Of a DNA stretch of 64,000 bases, positions 16,652 to 25,242 are shown piece after piece (the stretch's first letter is position 1; each line of letters starts with the position of its first letter). The stretch is from Mycolicibacterium boenickei. GTDB lineage: Bacteria; Actinomycetota; Actinomycetes; Mycobacteriales; Mycobacteriaceae. The notes below the pieces were generated by a model. The model was not told where the DNA came from and ran no database searches. It saw only the letters and a program-made list of their open reading frames with translations. The stretch is taken from positions 1,612,001-1,676,000 of the forward strand of contig NZ_AP022579.1 in the NCBI RefSeq assembly GCF_010731295.1. Reading direction: 5' to 3'. Position numbers and translations under genes: made by a program.

Positions 16652-18094
16652 GGTGACGACGTCGAGCCGCGGATCCGACGCACTGATCGGGTTGCCTGCC
16701 TCGCGCAGCGCCTGCAACAGCGTGATGACGTCGGCGGTGAGCCGTTCGCCGGGCATCACCAAGGGGATTCCCGGTGGGTAGGGCGTGATGGCTTCGGCCG
16801 CGATGCGGTCGGTGGCCCGGACTGACGGCACGGTCTCGGTGTCGGCGAAGAAGGCTTCCCGCGGGGTCAGCACCGTCTCGGCGCGATGTGCGAGCAGGTC
16901 GGCGATCAGGGTGCCGTCGTGGGCCGATTTCGCGGTCGCCTCCCCGGCCCAGGCGGCCACCTCGGCGAATCCGTCGACCAACCTATCCATGTCGGCGTCG
17001 GTGTTGCCGATGGTGCTGATGCACAACACATGGCCGGCGCCGCTGAGTTCGGGCTGCACGCCGTGCAGTTTGTTGAGGCGGGCGACGATGTCGCGGGCGT
17101 CGGCCGCCAGATCACGCGTCCCGATCAGCAACTTGGTCTCGTCGAGCTGATGGAACCCCGTGCCGGGTCCGATGGCATCCGCAGGCCGCAGCACCCGCAG
17201 GCCCCTGATGGTCGCCAACCTGGCCGCCGCCCGGCGAGCCCGGTCCAGTGCGGCACCGAGGAGCTCGTTGCCCTGGGTCATCATCTGCCGGCGGGCCAGG
17301 TCGATCGAGGCCATGATCGCGAAATGCGGGCTCGTGGTCTGGATGAGCTGCAGCGACCGCCGGACCGTCACCGGGTCCAGGGCGGCCGGGTCGACGTGCA
17401 GGACGGCGGCCTGGCTCAGGCCCGACAGGACCTTGTGCACCGATTGCACGGTGGCCACCGCGCCGGACTGTTCGGCGGCCACCGGAAGTTCGGGGTGGAA
17501 CGCGAAATGCGGGGAGTGCGCGCCGTCGACCAGCAGGCGCGCCCCGGCGCGGCGGCACATCTCGGCCAGCGCCGCGATGTCGGCGGTGGTGCCGTAATAC
17601 GTCGGGTGCAGCGCCCACAAGGCCTTGGCCCGGCTTGCGGCCAAAGCCTTTTCGACCACGTCGGCATCCAGTCCGTGTGCGATGCCGAACCGAGGATCCC
17701 AGCGGGGCTCGAGCCAGACCGGGCGCGCACCCACCTGCACGAGTCCGGCGAGCACCGACTTGTGCGCATTGCGCTGAACCAGCACGGGTTCACCCGGGCG
17801 CAGTGCCGAGAGTGCGACGGCGATGTTCCCACCGGTCGATCCCTGCACCAGGATGAAGCTCTGCCCGACGCCCCAGGCGTCGGCGATCAGCTGCTCGGCG
17901 GCGAGGATCGGACCCTCGGGGCAGTGCAGGGTGTCGGTGTCGGGCAGGTTGTTCAGGTCGATAGCCGCGATGTGATCGCGAAACCAGGGATCGAGGGTGC
18001 GCCCACCCTTGTGGCCGGGACTGTACAGCGGCGCCTGGTCGCGTTCGACGAATGCCCGCAGTGCCTCCAAAAGCGGTGCGGCGTCATGGTTCAC
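16640..18094 (-). CDS. PLP-dependent Orn/Lys/Arg decarboxylase-family protein
   Basis: The 484-residue fold-type I PLP enzyme of the Orn/Lys/Arg decarboxylase family (shorter, YaaO/SpeA-like form) has PLYSPGHKGG near the N-terminus, LVQGSTGGN, LLVDGAHSPHF, and the PLP-lysine motif SVHKVLSGLSQ. A small C-terminal decarboxylase domain ends LDVVTVVR. Members convert basic amino acids to polyamines such as cadaverine, putrescine or agmatine. The GTG at 18094 overlaps the amidohydrolase stop as GTGA; an in-frame extension further upstream runs through the amidohydrolase gene and is rejected. It is the last gene of the leftward operon with permease, aminotransferase and GS-like ligase, so it may supply or process the amine of that pathway. 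Confidence 0.87.
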   Translation of the reverse strand: MNHDAAPLLEALRAFVERDQAPLYSPGHKGGRTLDPWFRDHIAAIDLNNLPDTDTLHCPEGPILAAEQLIADAWGVGQSFILVQGSTGGNIAVALSALRPGEPVLVQRNAHKSVLAGLVQVGARPVWLEPRWDPRFGIAHGLDADVVEKALAASRAKALWALHPTYYGTTADIAALAEMCRRAGARLLVDGAHSPHFAFHPELPVAAEQSGAVATVQSVHKVLSGLSQAAVLHVDPAALDPVTVRRSLQLIQTTSPHFAIMASIDLARRQMMTQGNELLGAALDRARRAAARLATIRGLRVLRPADAIGPGTGFHQLDETKLLIGTRDLAADARDIVARLNKLHGVQPELSGAGHVLCISTIGNTDADMDRLVDGFAEVAAWAGEATAKSAHDGTLIADLLAHRAETVLTPREAFFADTETVPSVRATDRIAAEAITPYPPGIPLVMPGERLTADVITLLQALREAGNPISASDPRLDVVTVVR

Positions 18095-19275
18095 AGCGAG
18101 TAGACCCGTTCGGCGTTGCGCACGCCGATCATGTCGACGATGCGGATCGCGTCGGCCTCGCTGCAGTCCCCGGCCCGGACCCACTCGCCCAGCGTCAGCC
18201 CCATCGTGCGGCGCCACAACACCGAACCCAGCAGGTGCAGCTCGGGTGGGCCGAAGGCGTCCGAGGAGTACAGCTGTTTGGCGAACGGAGCGGTCTCGAG
18301 TGCCTCGGCGACCACCGCGTTCGAGCGGGCCCCGAGGTAGTTGATGGCAAGGCCGACATCGAAATTCACGTGGTCGAAGGCCTGGGCCAGGTAACCGGCC
18401 TGGCGGTGGAACGGATAGCAGTGCAGCAGCAGCACCGGCACCGGCGCCATGGTGCGCAGCAACGGCAGCAGCAGCATCGGGTCGGTGCGGTGCAGATCCA
18501 GATCGCGGTCGCCGAACCCGACGTGGACCTGGATGGGCAGCCCATGGTCGGCGGCCTCGTGCACACCGAACGCGATCAGCACGGGGCTGTCCACCCGTTG
18601 TGAGTCCCTGGCGCTCAGGTCCCGGGCATGCTCGATCACCTGCTGCTCGGTGGGACGGGACCAGTCGATGTCGAACGACGTGCGATAGGCCGCAATCGTC
18701 TTGGTACCCACGATGTCCCGGGAGCCCACGGCGTCCGCCAGCGCGGACCGGAATGCGCCGGGAAACGCCTCCGGACTGGTGCCGGACTCGAGGAGGTCCT
18801 GCGCCAGCTGCTCCAGACGCAAGATTTCCGAGGACGGACGGCCGCTGAGTTCGGTCAGTCGTTGCGGGGTGGTGATGAGATCGCCCTGGAATCCGGTGTC
18901 GACGATCCAGCGTTGGACCCCGGCCGGTGGCAGCATCAGCGCCGCCAGCTCGTCCGGGGTGTGTTCGTTGCGGCGTTGCCAGTAGGTGTCGGCGTCGGCG
19001 TGGGTGGGCAGGCCGAGAACCGGTGCGCACCAACGCCGGATCGACAAGCCGAGCGGTGAGTCGAACTGCGTCATGAAATCCGGTATCGGGTCGGTGGACC
19101 CTTCGTTGATCGATGCTTCGAAGCCGGCCCGGTCGACGGGCTTGTGGAACGTTCCGTGCACGTGGTGGTCGATCAACCGGATCGTGTGCAGATGCTCGGC
19201 GAGCGCGTCGGGCACCAGGTGGTGGACCCCGTCGAACACGTAGATCATCGGGCCGGTGATGTCACCATCCGGCAT
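18091..19275 (-). CDS. Amidohydrolase related to the N-terminal half of FluG
   Basis: The 394-residue TIM-barrel amidohydrolase (amidohydrolase-2 superfamily) has IRLIDHHVHGTF with the metal-binding His pair, then IQVHVGFGD, LLHCYPFH and LYSSDAF with the late Asp. In fungal and some bacterial FluG proteins such a domain is fused to a glutamine-synthetase-like domain; here the two occur as separate genes in one operon. The role proposed for the family is hydrolysis of gamma-glutamyl or related amides; the specific substrate is unknown. The ATG at 19275 overlaps the aminotransferase stop by 14 bp; an alternative start at 19248 would avoid overlap. The 3' end overlaps the decarboxylase start (GTGA). 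Confidence 0.8.
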   Translation of the reverse strand: MPDGDITGPMIYVFDGVHHLVPDALAEHLHTIRLIDHHVHGTFHKPVDRAGFEASINEGSTDPIPDFMTQFDSPLGLSIRRWCAPVLGLPTHADADTYWQRRNEHTPDELAALMLPPAGVQRWIVDTGFQGDLITTPQRLTELSGRPSSEILRLEQLAQDLLESGTSPEAFPGAFRSALADAVGSRDIVGTKTIAAYRTSFDIDWSRPTEQQVIEHARDLSARDSQRVDSPVLIAFGVHEAADHGLPIQVHVGFGDRDLDLHRTDPMLLLPLLRTMAPVPVLLLHCYPFHRQAGYLAQAFDHVNFDVGLAINYLGARSNAVVAEALETAPFAKQLYSSDAFGPPELHLLGSVLWRRTMGLTLGEWVRAGDCSEADAIRIVDMIGVRNAERVYSL

Positions 19276-20557
19276 AGCGCGCAACCTCCTCGGCATCGAC
19301 CTTCCCTGTCATGGCGTCTGCGATGGCCGCGCCGATGATCTCGGCGGCGCGGTGCGCCTCGTCCTCGGACAGCACGAGTGGCGGGGTGATCTCCAGAACG
19401 TTGCCGCCGACGTAGTACACCACCGCACCGAGTTGCCAGGCCCGGTAACTCACCTGTGCCGCGAGTCGGGAGTCGGGTTCGCCGGTCGCCGGGTCGACGA
19501 GTTCCAGGCCGATCGCCAGACCGCGGCCCCGCACGTCACCGACTTGTTCGGTATCCACGGCCCGCAGTGCATCCTGCAGTACCGCACCGACTTTGGCGGC
19601 CCGCTCGGGCAGCTGCTCGCCCGTGATGGTCGCCAGCACCGCCCGGCCGGCCGCGGTGCAGATCGGATTGCCCGCGGTGGTCAGCAAGGCCGAGGCGGCC
19701 GGTTCGTCGAGCAGGTCGGCCGGGCCGACCGCTGCCGACAGCGGCAGACCCCCACCCAGCACCTTGCCGAACGTGACGATGTCGGGCACCACACCGTCGT
19801 GCTCGAACGCGTGCAGGGTGCCCGGCCTGCCCAGGCCCATCTTGACCTCATCGCAGATCATCGGCACAGCGTGGCGCCGGCACAGGGCATGGAGCTCGGC
19901 CAGGAAGCCGTCCGGCGGGACCACGAGGCCACCGTCGGACAGGATCGGTTCGACGATCAGACACGCGATCGCGCCCGTGGCCAGGTGATGGTCGGCCAGC
20001 TTCAGGCAGGCCGCGACGTCGGCGGCGACATCACCTGATGCGGGCCGGAATGGGTTGGGGTACGGCAGGAAAACTGCGTCGGGATCCGGTGCGACGCCGG
20101 CGTCGACGTGGACTCCGGAGACTCCCATCGCGACGCCAACGCCACCGTGATAGCTGTGCTCGAACGCCAGCACCGTCCACCGCCCGCTGGCGTGACGGCA
20201 GGCGCGCAACGCGACGTCGTTGGCGTCGGATCCGGCATGGCCGAGGTAGACCCTGCGCTCACCGGATCCGGGGACCAGCTCCAGCAGATCCTCGGCCAGC
20301 CCCACCGAGTCAGGATGCACCGCCGACAGACCGCCGGAACCCGGCGCGTTGCGCACGGCCCGGCTGACGGCCTCGACGACCGCGGGATGCCCGTGTCCGA
20401 GACCGGATGCCGTCCAGGTGGCCGACAGGTCGAGCAGTTCCCGGCCGTCGGGTGCGACCAGTGTGCAGCCGTGGCCGGAGACGACCTCCAGCGGGAAGAA
20501 CCGGAGCTTCTCGATCCCGGCGACGGCGGCCGCGTCGCGGGCGTAGAGCGTGTTCAC
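19262..20557 (-). CDS. Class III PLP-dependent aminotransferase
   Basis: The 431-residue class III (omega-amino acid/acetylornithine) aminotransferase has the PLP-phosphate loop region LGHAGSDANDVALR, Asp in MICDEVKMGLGRPG and the PLP-Lys in VTFGKVLGGGLP. Such enzymes remove the terminal amino group of diamines, gamma-aminobutyrate or gamma-glutamylated diamines. The GTG start (20557) overlaps the permease stop in a GTGA, and its end overlaps the amidohydrolase start. In context it resembles the PuuE/SpuC step of polyamine utilisation. Confidence 0.88.
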   Translation of the reverse strand: MNTLYARDAAAVAGIEKLRFFPLEVVSGHGCTLVAPDGRELLDLSATWTASGLGHGHPAVVEAVSRAVRNAPGSGGLSAVHPDSVGLAEDLLELVPGSGERRVYLGHAGSDANDVALRACRHASGRWTVLAFEHSYHGGVGVAMGVSGVHVDAGVAPDPDAVFLPYPNPFRPASGDVAADVAACLKLADHHLATGAIACLIVEPILSDGGLVVPPDGFLAELHALCRRHAVPMICDEVKMGLGRPGTLHAFEHDGVVPDIVTFGKVLGGGLPLSAAVGPADLLDEPAASALLTTAGNPICTAAGRAVLATITGEQLPERAAKVGAVLQDALRAVDTEQVGDVRGRGLAIGLELVDPATGEPDSRLAAQVSYRAWQLGAVVYYVGGNVLEITPPLVLSEDEAHRAAEIIGAAIADAMTGKVDAEEVARYAGW

Positions 20558-22047
20558 CGGACCTCCACGGGTGGCGTCAGCGCCAGCTCGGCGGTCAGCG
20601 ATTCACCCACCCGCTTGGCGATACCCGAGGCGGCCAGCGCGATCACCAGGCCGACCGCGCACCAGTACAGCCCCAACAACGGTGCTGCGGTCCAGGTTTG
20701 GGCGTCCTTCACGTTGAACCACAAGACCACGGCGATCACCACGGCGCCCAGTAGCGGCAACGCGAGGCCGAGCACCTTGCCCTGGCCGCCGTGCACCCCG
20801 ACGAACCTGGGTGCGCCGACGAACCACGCGGCGGCGATCTCGACCAGCAGGTAGCACACCATCAGGCAGACCGAACCGGCCACCGCGAACAGGAAGTACG
20901 TGTCGATCGCGTCGTTGCCGGTACCCATGTCCGGCCAGTCGAGCAGGCCACAGATCACGTCCACCACCAGAGCCAGTCCGACCACCAGCCAGGTGGCGCG
21001 GCGCGGACCGCCGGTGGCCTCATGGATGTGCGCCAGCGACTTCGGACCGAAGCCGTCACGACCGAACGCGAACAGCATGCGGCCCGAGGTCGCCGCGGTC
21101 GCCATGTGGCAGCCGAACGCGGCGACGGTCGCGGTGAAGATGATGAGCAGCGAGAACCACTGGCCGATGTAGCTGCTGCCCAAGTCTCCCAAGGTGTTTC
21201 CCGAACCCTGGAATGCGGCCAGGCCGGCCTCGTCGGTGCCGAAGCCGATCACCTGGGCGAACATCACGACGACGAACAGCACGCCGGTGAGGATCAACGT
21301 TCCGCCCAGCGCCCGCGGGATGTTGCGGCCGGGGTTGTCGGTCTCTTCGCCCATCGACGCGCATGCCTCGAAGCCGGCCCACGACAGGAACGCCGCGACC
21401 ACACCGCTGAGGACTGCCGAAGGCGATACGCCACTGCCGGAGAAGGAGAACACGCTGAAGTCGAATCCGGTCGTCGGGGCACCGCCTTTCGCGAAGATCG
21501 CGACGACCAGCACGATCATGGCCACGATGCCGATGCCTTCGATGCCGAGCAGGATCTTGGCCAGCACCCTGATGTCGCGACCCGCCAGGGCGAACGAGAT
21601 GGCCGCGCCGATCACCACGATGACGAGCCACGGCACCTGGTAGGGGTTGTCGTTGCCCGGTTGCAGCTGTGCGATGAACGCGTTGGTGAAGGCCGCTGTC
21701 AGCGCGAGGGTTCCGATCGAGAACCCGACGTAGGCGCCGAGCATCGCGAAGCCGGAGAAGAACCCGGTGCGTGGGCCCACGGTGCCGCCGACGAGCGCGT
21801 AGGCGGAACCGGCGTGGTTGAGGTGACGGGTGAGCCGGACGAAGCTGTAGCCGACCAGCGAGACGCCGATCAGGCCGATCAGGAAGACCAACGGGATGGC
21901 CTTGCCCACAGTGCCGATCAGGCCCTGCCCGTTCCCGGACATCGCCAGCGTGGGGCCGACCGTCGCGACCGACAACGCCAGCGCCACCCAGAACGGTAGG
22001 CGTCGGTGGGGTAGTTGATCGGGGTCGGCAGCGGCACTGGTTGTCAT
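20554..22047 (-). CDS. APC-superfamily amino acid/amine permease
   Basis: The 497-residue protein has 12 predicted membrane helices and the APC first-helix pattern VATVGPTLAMSGNGQG, followed by LTRHLNHAGSAYALVGGTVG and SWAGFEACASMGEETDNPGRNIPRALG, the typical helix 6/loop region. It imports amino acids or amines in symport with protons. The short gap (25 bp) downstream of the GS-like gene and the GTGA overlap with the aminotransferase place it in the operon, where it would bring in the amine to be glutamylated. Confidence 0.88.
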   Translation of the reverse strand: MTTSAAADPDQLPHRRLPFWVALALSVATVGPTLAMSGNGQGLIGTVGKAIPLVFLIGLIGVSLVGYSFVRLTRHLNHAGSAYALVGGTVGPRTGFFSGFAMLGAYVGFSIGTLALTAAFTNAFIAQLQPGNDNPYQVPWLVIVVIGAAISFALAGRDIRVLAKILLGIEGIGIVAMIVLVVAIFAKGGAPTTGFDFSVFSFSGSGVSPSAVLSGVVAAFLSWAGFEACASMGEETDNPGRNIPRALGGTLILTGVLFVVVMFAQVIGFGTDEAGLAAFQGSGNTLGDLGSSYIGQWFSLLIIFTATVAAFGCHMATAATSGRMLFAFGRDGFGPKSLAHIHEATGGPRRATWLVVGLALVVDVICGLLDWPDMGTGNDAIDTYFLFAVAGSVCLMVCYLLVEIAAAWFVGAPRFVGVHGGQGKVLGLALPLLGAVVIAVVLWFNVKDAQTWTAAPLLGLYWCAVGLVIALAASGIAKRVGESLTAELALTPPVEVR

Positions 22048-22072
22048 CGATGCTCCCTTCGGGAATGAGCGG

Positions 22073-23392
22073 TCAGCAACTCCAGGCCAGGCGCAGTGCC
22101 TGGCAGGCTTCGGCGAGCGGGCGGTCGCCGTAGGTGGTGAGCTCGTGGCGGCGCACGGCCACGAGTCCCTGGATGACGGCCGGTGTTAGCAGATCCGCGG
22201 CCAGCGAGGAGGATTCGAGCGTTTCGATCACCGCGCGGTGATCGGTGGGCAGGGGTTGCGAGGCGGTGGCGGCGGGATCGTCGGTGACCTCGGACGGCAA
22301 CGGGAGGGCCTTGTCGATCCCACGCAACGCGCTGCCGAGAAGTGCCGCGGCCGCCAGGTACGGGTTGGCGCTCGGGTCGATGATCTTCAGTTCGACGTTG
22401 GCGCCGTGTGGATTCCCCGGTGTCGCGGCGACGAAGCGCACCGCGGCTTCGCGATTCTCCAGGCCCCAGCATTTGGTGGCGCCGGCCCAGTTGCCGGGTT
22501 TGAGGCGGGCCGCCGAGAGCGTCGAGCCAGCGTACACCCCGAGCAGATCCGGCAGTCCGTCGAGTACTCCGGCGATGGCGGATTGTCCCGTGTCGCGCAT
22601 GCCGTGCGGGCCGGTGCCGCCGGACAGCAGTGGGCCGTCGACATCGGCCAGGGACAGGTGCAGGTGGGAACCGTTGCCGGCCTCGCCTTCGAACGGGACC
22701 GGGGAGAACGAGACCTTCAGTCCGTGCCGGGTGGCCACCCGGCCGATCACGATCCGGGCCAGGATGACGCTGTCGGCGACGGCCACGGGCGTGGCCGGGG
22801 CCAGTGACACCTCGACCTGGTCATGGCCGTATTCGGTGTGCAGCTGCTCGATCTCGAGTCCGGCCATCTCGGCCGCGAGCGCGAGGTCGACCAGGAATCC
22901 GGAGCGGTCGAGCGAGGTCCGCATGCCGTACGGCGACCAGGGATCGGTGCTGGCGTGGCCACCCTCGTCCGAGAGCAGGGTGAACTCCAGCTCGGCCCCG
23001 GCCAGCGCGGTCAGCCCGCGATCGGCCGCGGAGCGTTCGATGTCGCTCAGCAGGGACCGGGTGCACAGCGGCGCCGGGTTGCCGTGCTGGTCGTGCAGGC
23101 TGGCGGGTGCCCAGGCCACGCCGTCGTCGATCAGGCGCAGATCGTCGGGATTGATGCGGATCCGCAGGTCGCCCACCACGCCGATGTCGGGGGTGAAGGC
23201 GATGCCGCTGTCCACACAGAACACGCTCCATGACGGCGACACGCCCATGCCTGACTTCTCGAACGCGGAAAGTCGCTGCAGAGGAACATATTTGGCCCGA
23301 GTTACGCCGGCCAGGTCGGTCAGTGATCCAGCCACGATCTCGACACCGTGTGCGCGCAGATCCTCGGTGCGTGACGTGTTGGCTCCCGGCAT
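22073..23392 (-). CDS. Glutamine-synthetase-like gamma-glutamyl-amine ligase
   Basis: The 439-residue GS-I-fold protein has the metal/ATP motifs AELEFTLL, GEAGNGSHLHLSL, RLKPGNWAG...WGLENREAAVR and IDPSANPYLA. It lacks the C-terminal adenylylation-site sequence of assimilatory GlnA, and its ammonium-site region is divergent. Together with its neighbours this points to a ligase joining glutamate to an organic amine (PuuA, GlnA3 or GlnA4 type), not to ammonia. AGGAGGG lies 5 nt upstream of the ATG. It is the first gene of the five-gene leftward operon and diverges from the class II amidotransferase gene; a 15-bp perfect palindrome lies in the shared promoter region. Confidence 0.85.
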   Translation of the reverse strand: MPGANTSRTEDLRAHGVEIVAGSLTDLAGVTRAKYVPLQRLSAFEKSGMGVSPSWSVFCVDSGIAFTPDIGVVGDLRIRINPDDLRLIDDGVAWAPASLHDQHGNPAPLCTRSLLSDIERSAADRGLTALAGAELEFTLLSDEGGHASTDPWSPYGMRTSLDRSGFLVDLALAAEMAGLEIEQLHTEYGHDQVEVSLAPATPVAVADSVILARIVIGRVATRHGLKVSFSPVPFEGEAGNGSHLHLSLADVDGPLLSGGTGPHGMRDTGQSAIAGVLDGLPDLLGVYAGSTLSAARLKPGNWAGATKCWGLENREAAVRFVAATPGNPHGANVELKIIDPSANPYLAAAALLGSALRGIDKALPLPSEVTDDPAATASQPLPTDHRAVIETLESSSLAADLLTPAVIQGLVAVRRHELTTYGDRPLAEACQALRLAWSC

Positions 23393-23460
23393 AAGTCCCT
23401 CCTGATGTGCTGACTCTCCGCGTACGCTATGTCATGAATGTTTCAGAATCTTTAATATCG

Positions 23461-23475
23461 TCGATCTAAGATCGA
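23461..23475. promoter_or_regulatory. Candidate RpiR operator (15-bp palindrome)
   Basis: TCGATCTAAGATCGA is a perfect palindrome centred on A23468 in the 128-bp region between the divergent GS-like and amidotransferase genes. It is the obvious candidate site for the RpiR regulator encoded in the cluster. The rest of the gap is unusually AT-rich (around 23430-23490), consistent with back-to-back promoters. Confidence 0.55.
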
Positions 23476-23520
23476 TTTGTTAGATTTTGGCTGCAGGTCC
23501 CGAGACGGAGGGCGGAATCC

Positions 23521-24318
23521 ATGTGCCGACTGCTGGGTGTGGTGTCAGCACAGCCGATAACCGTCTCCGACGCGGTCGGGGCGCACGTCCTGAAGGATTT
23601 CGTGGCCCTGACCAAGGTGCACGGCGACGGCTGGGGCATTGCCCGGATCGAGCAGGCCGGGCAGGCTCCGACCGCCGAGGTGTCCCCCGGCAGCGCACTC
23701 GACGACCCGGCCTTCGCGGCCGCGGTGTCCGGCCCGGCCGCGCTGGCCAGCGTGGTCCACCTGCGCTGGGCCACCAACGGCCTGGCGGTCCGGCCGCAGA
23801 ACTCGCACCCGTTCGTGGCCGACGGAATTGCCATGGCGCACAACGGTTCCATCAAACCCGCCGGCCCGCTCGACGAGCTGCTGGATCCGGACATCGCGAT
23901 GTCGCTGCGCGGCACCACGGACAGTGAGCGCTACTTCGGCATCATCCGCAGGCACCGCCGCACCGCGCCGGATCTGGCGGAAGCGGTCCGCCGGGCGGTG
24001 GCGCAACTGCGGCCGCTCTACCCGGAAGCCAGTCTCAACGCGCTGATCCTCGGCGAGGGGCAGTTGATCGCCGTACACGCCCACGCGCACAGTTATCTGC
24101 CGGACGAGGACGTCGAGGAGATCACCGCGGCCGATCTGCCCACCGAACACCTTGAGGACTACTTCGCCCTGCGGTGGGCCAGACCTGCGGACGGCACGCT
24201 CGTCATCGGTTCGACCGGCTTCGGCGACCTGGACTGGCAGCCGTTACCGCCGGAGAGCGTCACCGCGATTTCCATGAGCGACTTGTCGATGACTTCGGTA
24301 CCGGTCATGGCACATTGA
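23521..24318 (+). CDS. Class II glutamine amidotransferase / gamma-glutamyl hydrolase (EgtC-like)
   Basis: The 265-residue Ntn-hydrolase begins MCRLLGVVS, so Cys2 becomes the N-terminal nucleophile after Met removal. Conserved motifs follow: HGDGWGIAR, VHLRWATNG (Arg and Asn contacts for glutamine), NSHPFVADGIAMAHNGSI and GTTDSERYFGII. The family includes EgtC, which hydrolyses a gamma-glutamyl amide in ergothioneine synthesis. Here no ergothioneine genes are adjacent; instead it faces the GS-like ligase, so it may release glutamate from the gamma-glutamylated product (the PuuD role by another fold; inference). The stop TGA overlaps or nearly touches the RpiR start. Confidence 0.85.
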   Translation: MCRLLGVVSAQPITVSDAVGAHVLKDFVALTKVHGDGWGIARIEQAGQAPTAEVSPGSALDDPAFAAAVSGPAALASVVHLRWATNGLAVRPQNSHPFVADGIAMAHNGSIKPAGPLDELLDPDIAMSLRGTTDSERYFGIIRRHRRTAPDLAEAVRRAVAQLRPLYPEASLNALILGEGQLIAVHAHAHSYLPDEDVEEITAADLPTEHLEDYFALRWARPADGTLVIGSTGFGDLDWQPLPPESVTAISMSDLSMTSVPVMAH

Positions 24319-24323
24319 GCATC

Positions 24324-25214
24324 GTGGCCCACGAACCCGCACCAGCCGCACAGGCGGCGTCGGGCGCGCAGACGGTGGAGGCCCGCACCACCGCGGCGCT
24401 CCCGACGCTGAGCAAAGCCGAACGCCGGGTCGGACGGGCGTTGCTCGCCGACTATCCGAGCGCCGGGTTGGCGAGTGCGGCCCGGCTCGCGGAGCGGGCC
24501 GAGGTGAGCCCCCCGACCGTGCTGCGCTTCGCGCAGTCTCTGGGATTCGACGGCTTCGCCGATCTGCAGGTCACGTTGCGTGCCGAGCTGTCGAGCCGAT
24601 CCAGCGGACCGATCAATCGGTTGCCGGACGCACCGCCTGCCGGCGGCCTCTTGGAGCGTCTGCTGCAGCAGGCCCAGGCGCAGACCGACCAGGCCGCCCA
24701 GACGCTGGCGATGCTTCCCGAATCCGCCCTCGAGGCTGCTGTCGCGCTGTTGGCCGACACCAGCCGCACCGTGTACCTGCACGGCGGCCGCTTCTCGCAT
24801 CTGCTGGCCCTGCACCTGGCGGCGCATCTCGAACAATTGCGACCCAGGGTGCGGGCGCTCGGCGACCCCACCGGAGGTGATCTCGGCGCGCTGCTCGAGC
24901 TGTCTCGCAGCGACGTGGTGGTGCTGTTCGACTACCACCGTTACCAGCGCAGTGCGGCGGAGCTGGCGCAGCGGGTACATCGCGCCGGGGCCACCGTGCT
25001 GCTCATCACCGACGATCTGGCCTGTCCGGTGGCGCCGGAGGCCGAGGTGGTGCTGGCTGCATCGAGCACCGTCGGCACCGTGTACCAGAGCATGGCGGCC
25101 GGATTTCTGATCACCGAACTGCTGATCCCGTTGGTGATGGATGCGATCGGGGAGTCCGCGCGGACCCGGATGGCGCTGTGGGAGGAGCAGCGGCGCACTG
25201 AGCTGCTGCCCTGA
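24324..25214 (+). CDS. RpiR-family transcriptional regulator with SIS domain
   Basis: The approximately 296-residue protein has an N-terminal RpiR helix-turn-helix (TLSKAERRVGRALLADYPSA, LAERAEVSPPTVLRFAQSLG; residues about 25-85) and a C-terminal SIS sugar-isomerase-like ligand domain (VYLHGGRFSHLLA, VVVLFDYHRYQRSAAELA, VLLITDD). RpiR proteins sense phosphorylated sugars or, in some amine and purine catabolic clusters, other metabolites. The start is GTG at 24324; a TTG at 24315 overlapping the previous stop (TTGA) is the alternative. It is cotranscribed with the amidotransferase and likely controls the divergent operon. Confidence 0.85.
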   Translation: MAHEPAPAAQAASGAQTVEARTTAALPTLSKAERRVGRALLADYPSAGLASAARLAERAEVSPPTVLRFAQSLGFDGFADLQVTLRAELSSRSSGPINRLPDAPPAGGLLERLLQQAQAQTDQAAQTLAMLPESALEAAVALLADTSRTVYLHGGRFSHLLALHLAAHLEQLRPRVRALGDPTGGDLGALLELSRSDVVVLFDYHRYQRSAAELAQRVHRAGATVLLITDDLACPVAPEAEVVLAASSTVGTVYQSMAAGFLITELLIPLVMDAIGESARTRMALWEEQRRTELLP

Positions 25215-25230
25215 CCGTCAACCGGACGCT

Positions 25231-25236
25231 TATCCT
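25231..25236 (+). promoter_or_regulatory. -10 box of a leaderless promoter (Rv0238-like TetR)
   Basis: TATCCT ends 6 nt before the ATG at 25243, predicting that transcription begins at the start codon. No ribosome-binding site is present in the 28-bp gap after the RpiR gene. Confidence 0.45.
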
Positions 25237-25242
25237 GTTCGG

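Noticed and set aside
16640..19033. A single 797-residue amidohydrolase-decarboxylase fusion
   Set aside because: The upstream part of that reading frame is a low-complexity out-of-frame reading of the amidohydrolase gene; a GTG at 18094 with GTGA coupling starts the decarboxylase.
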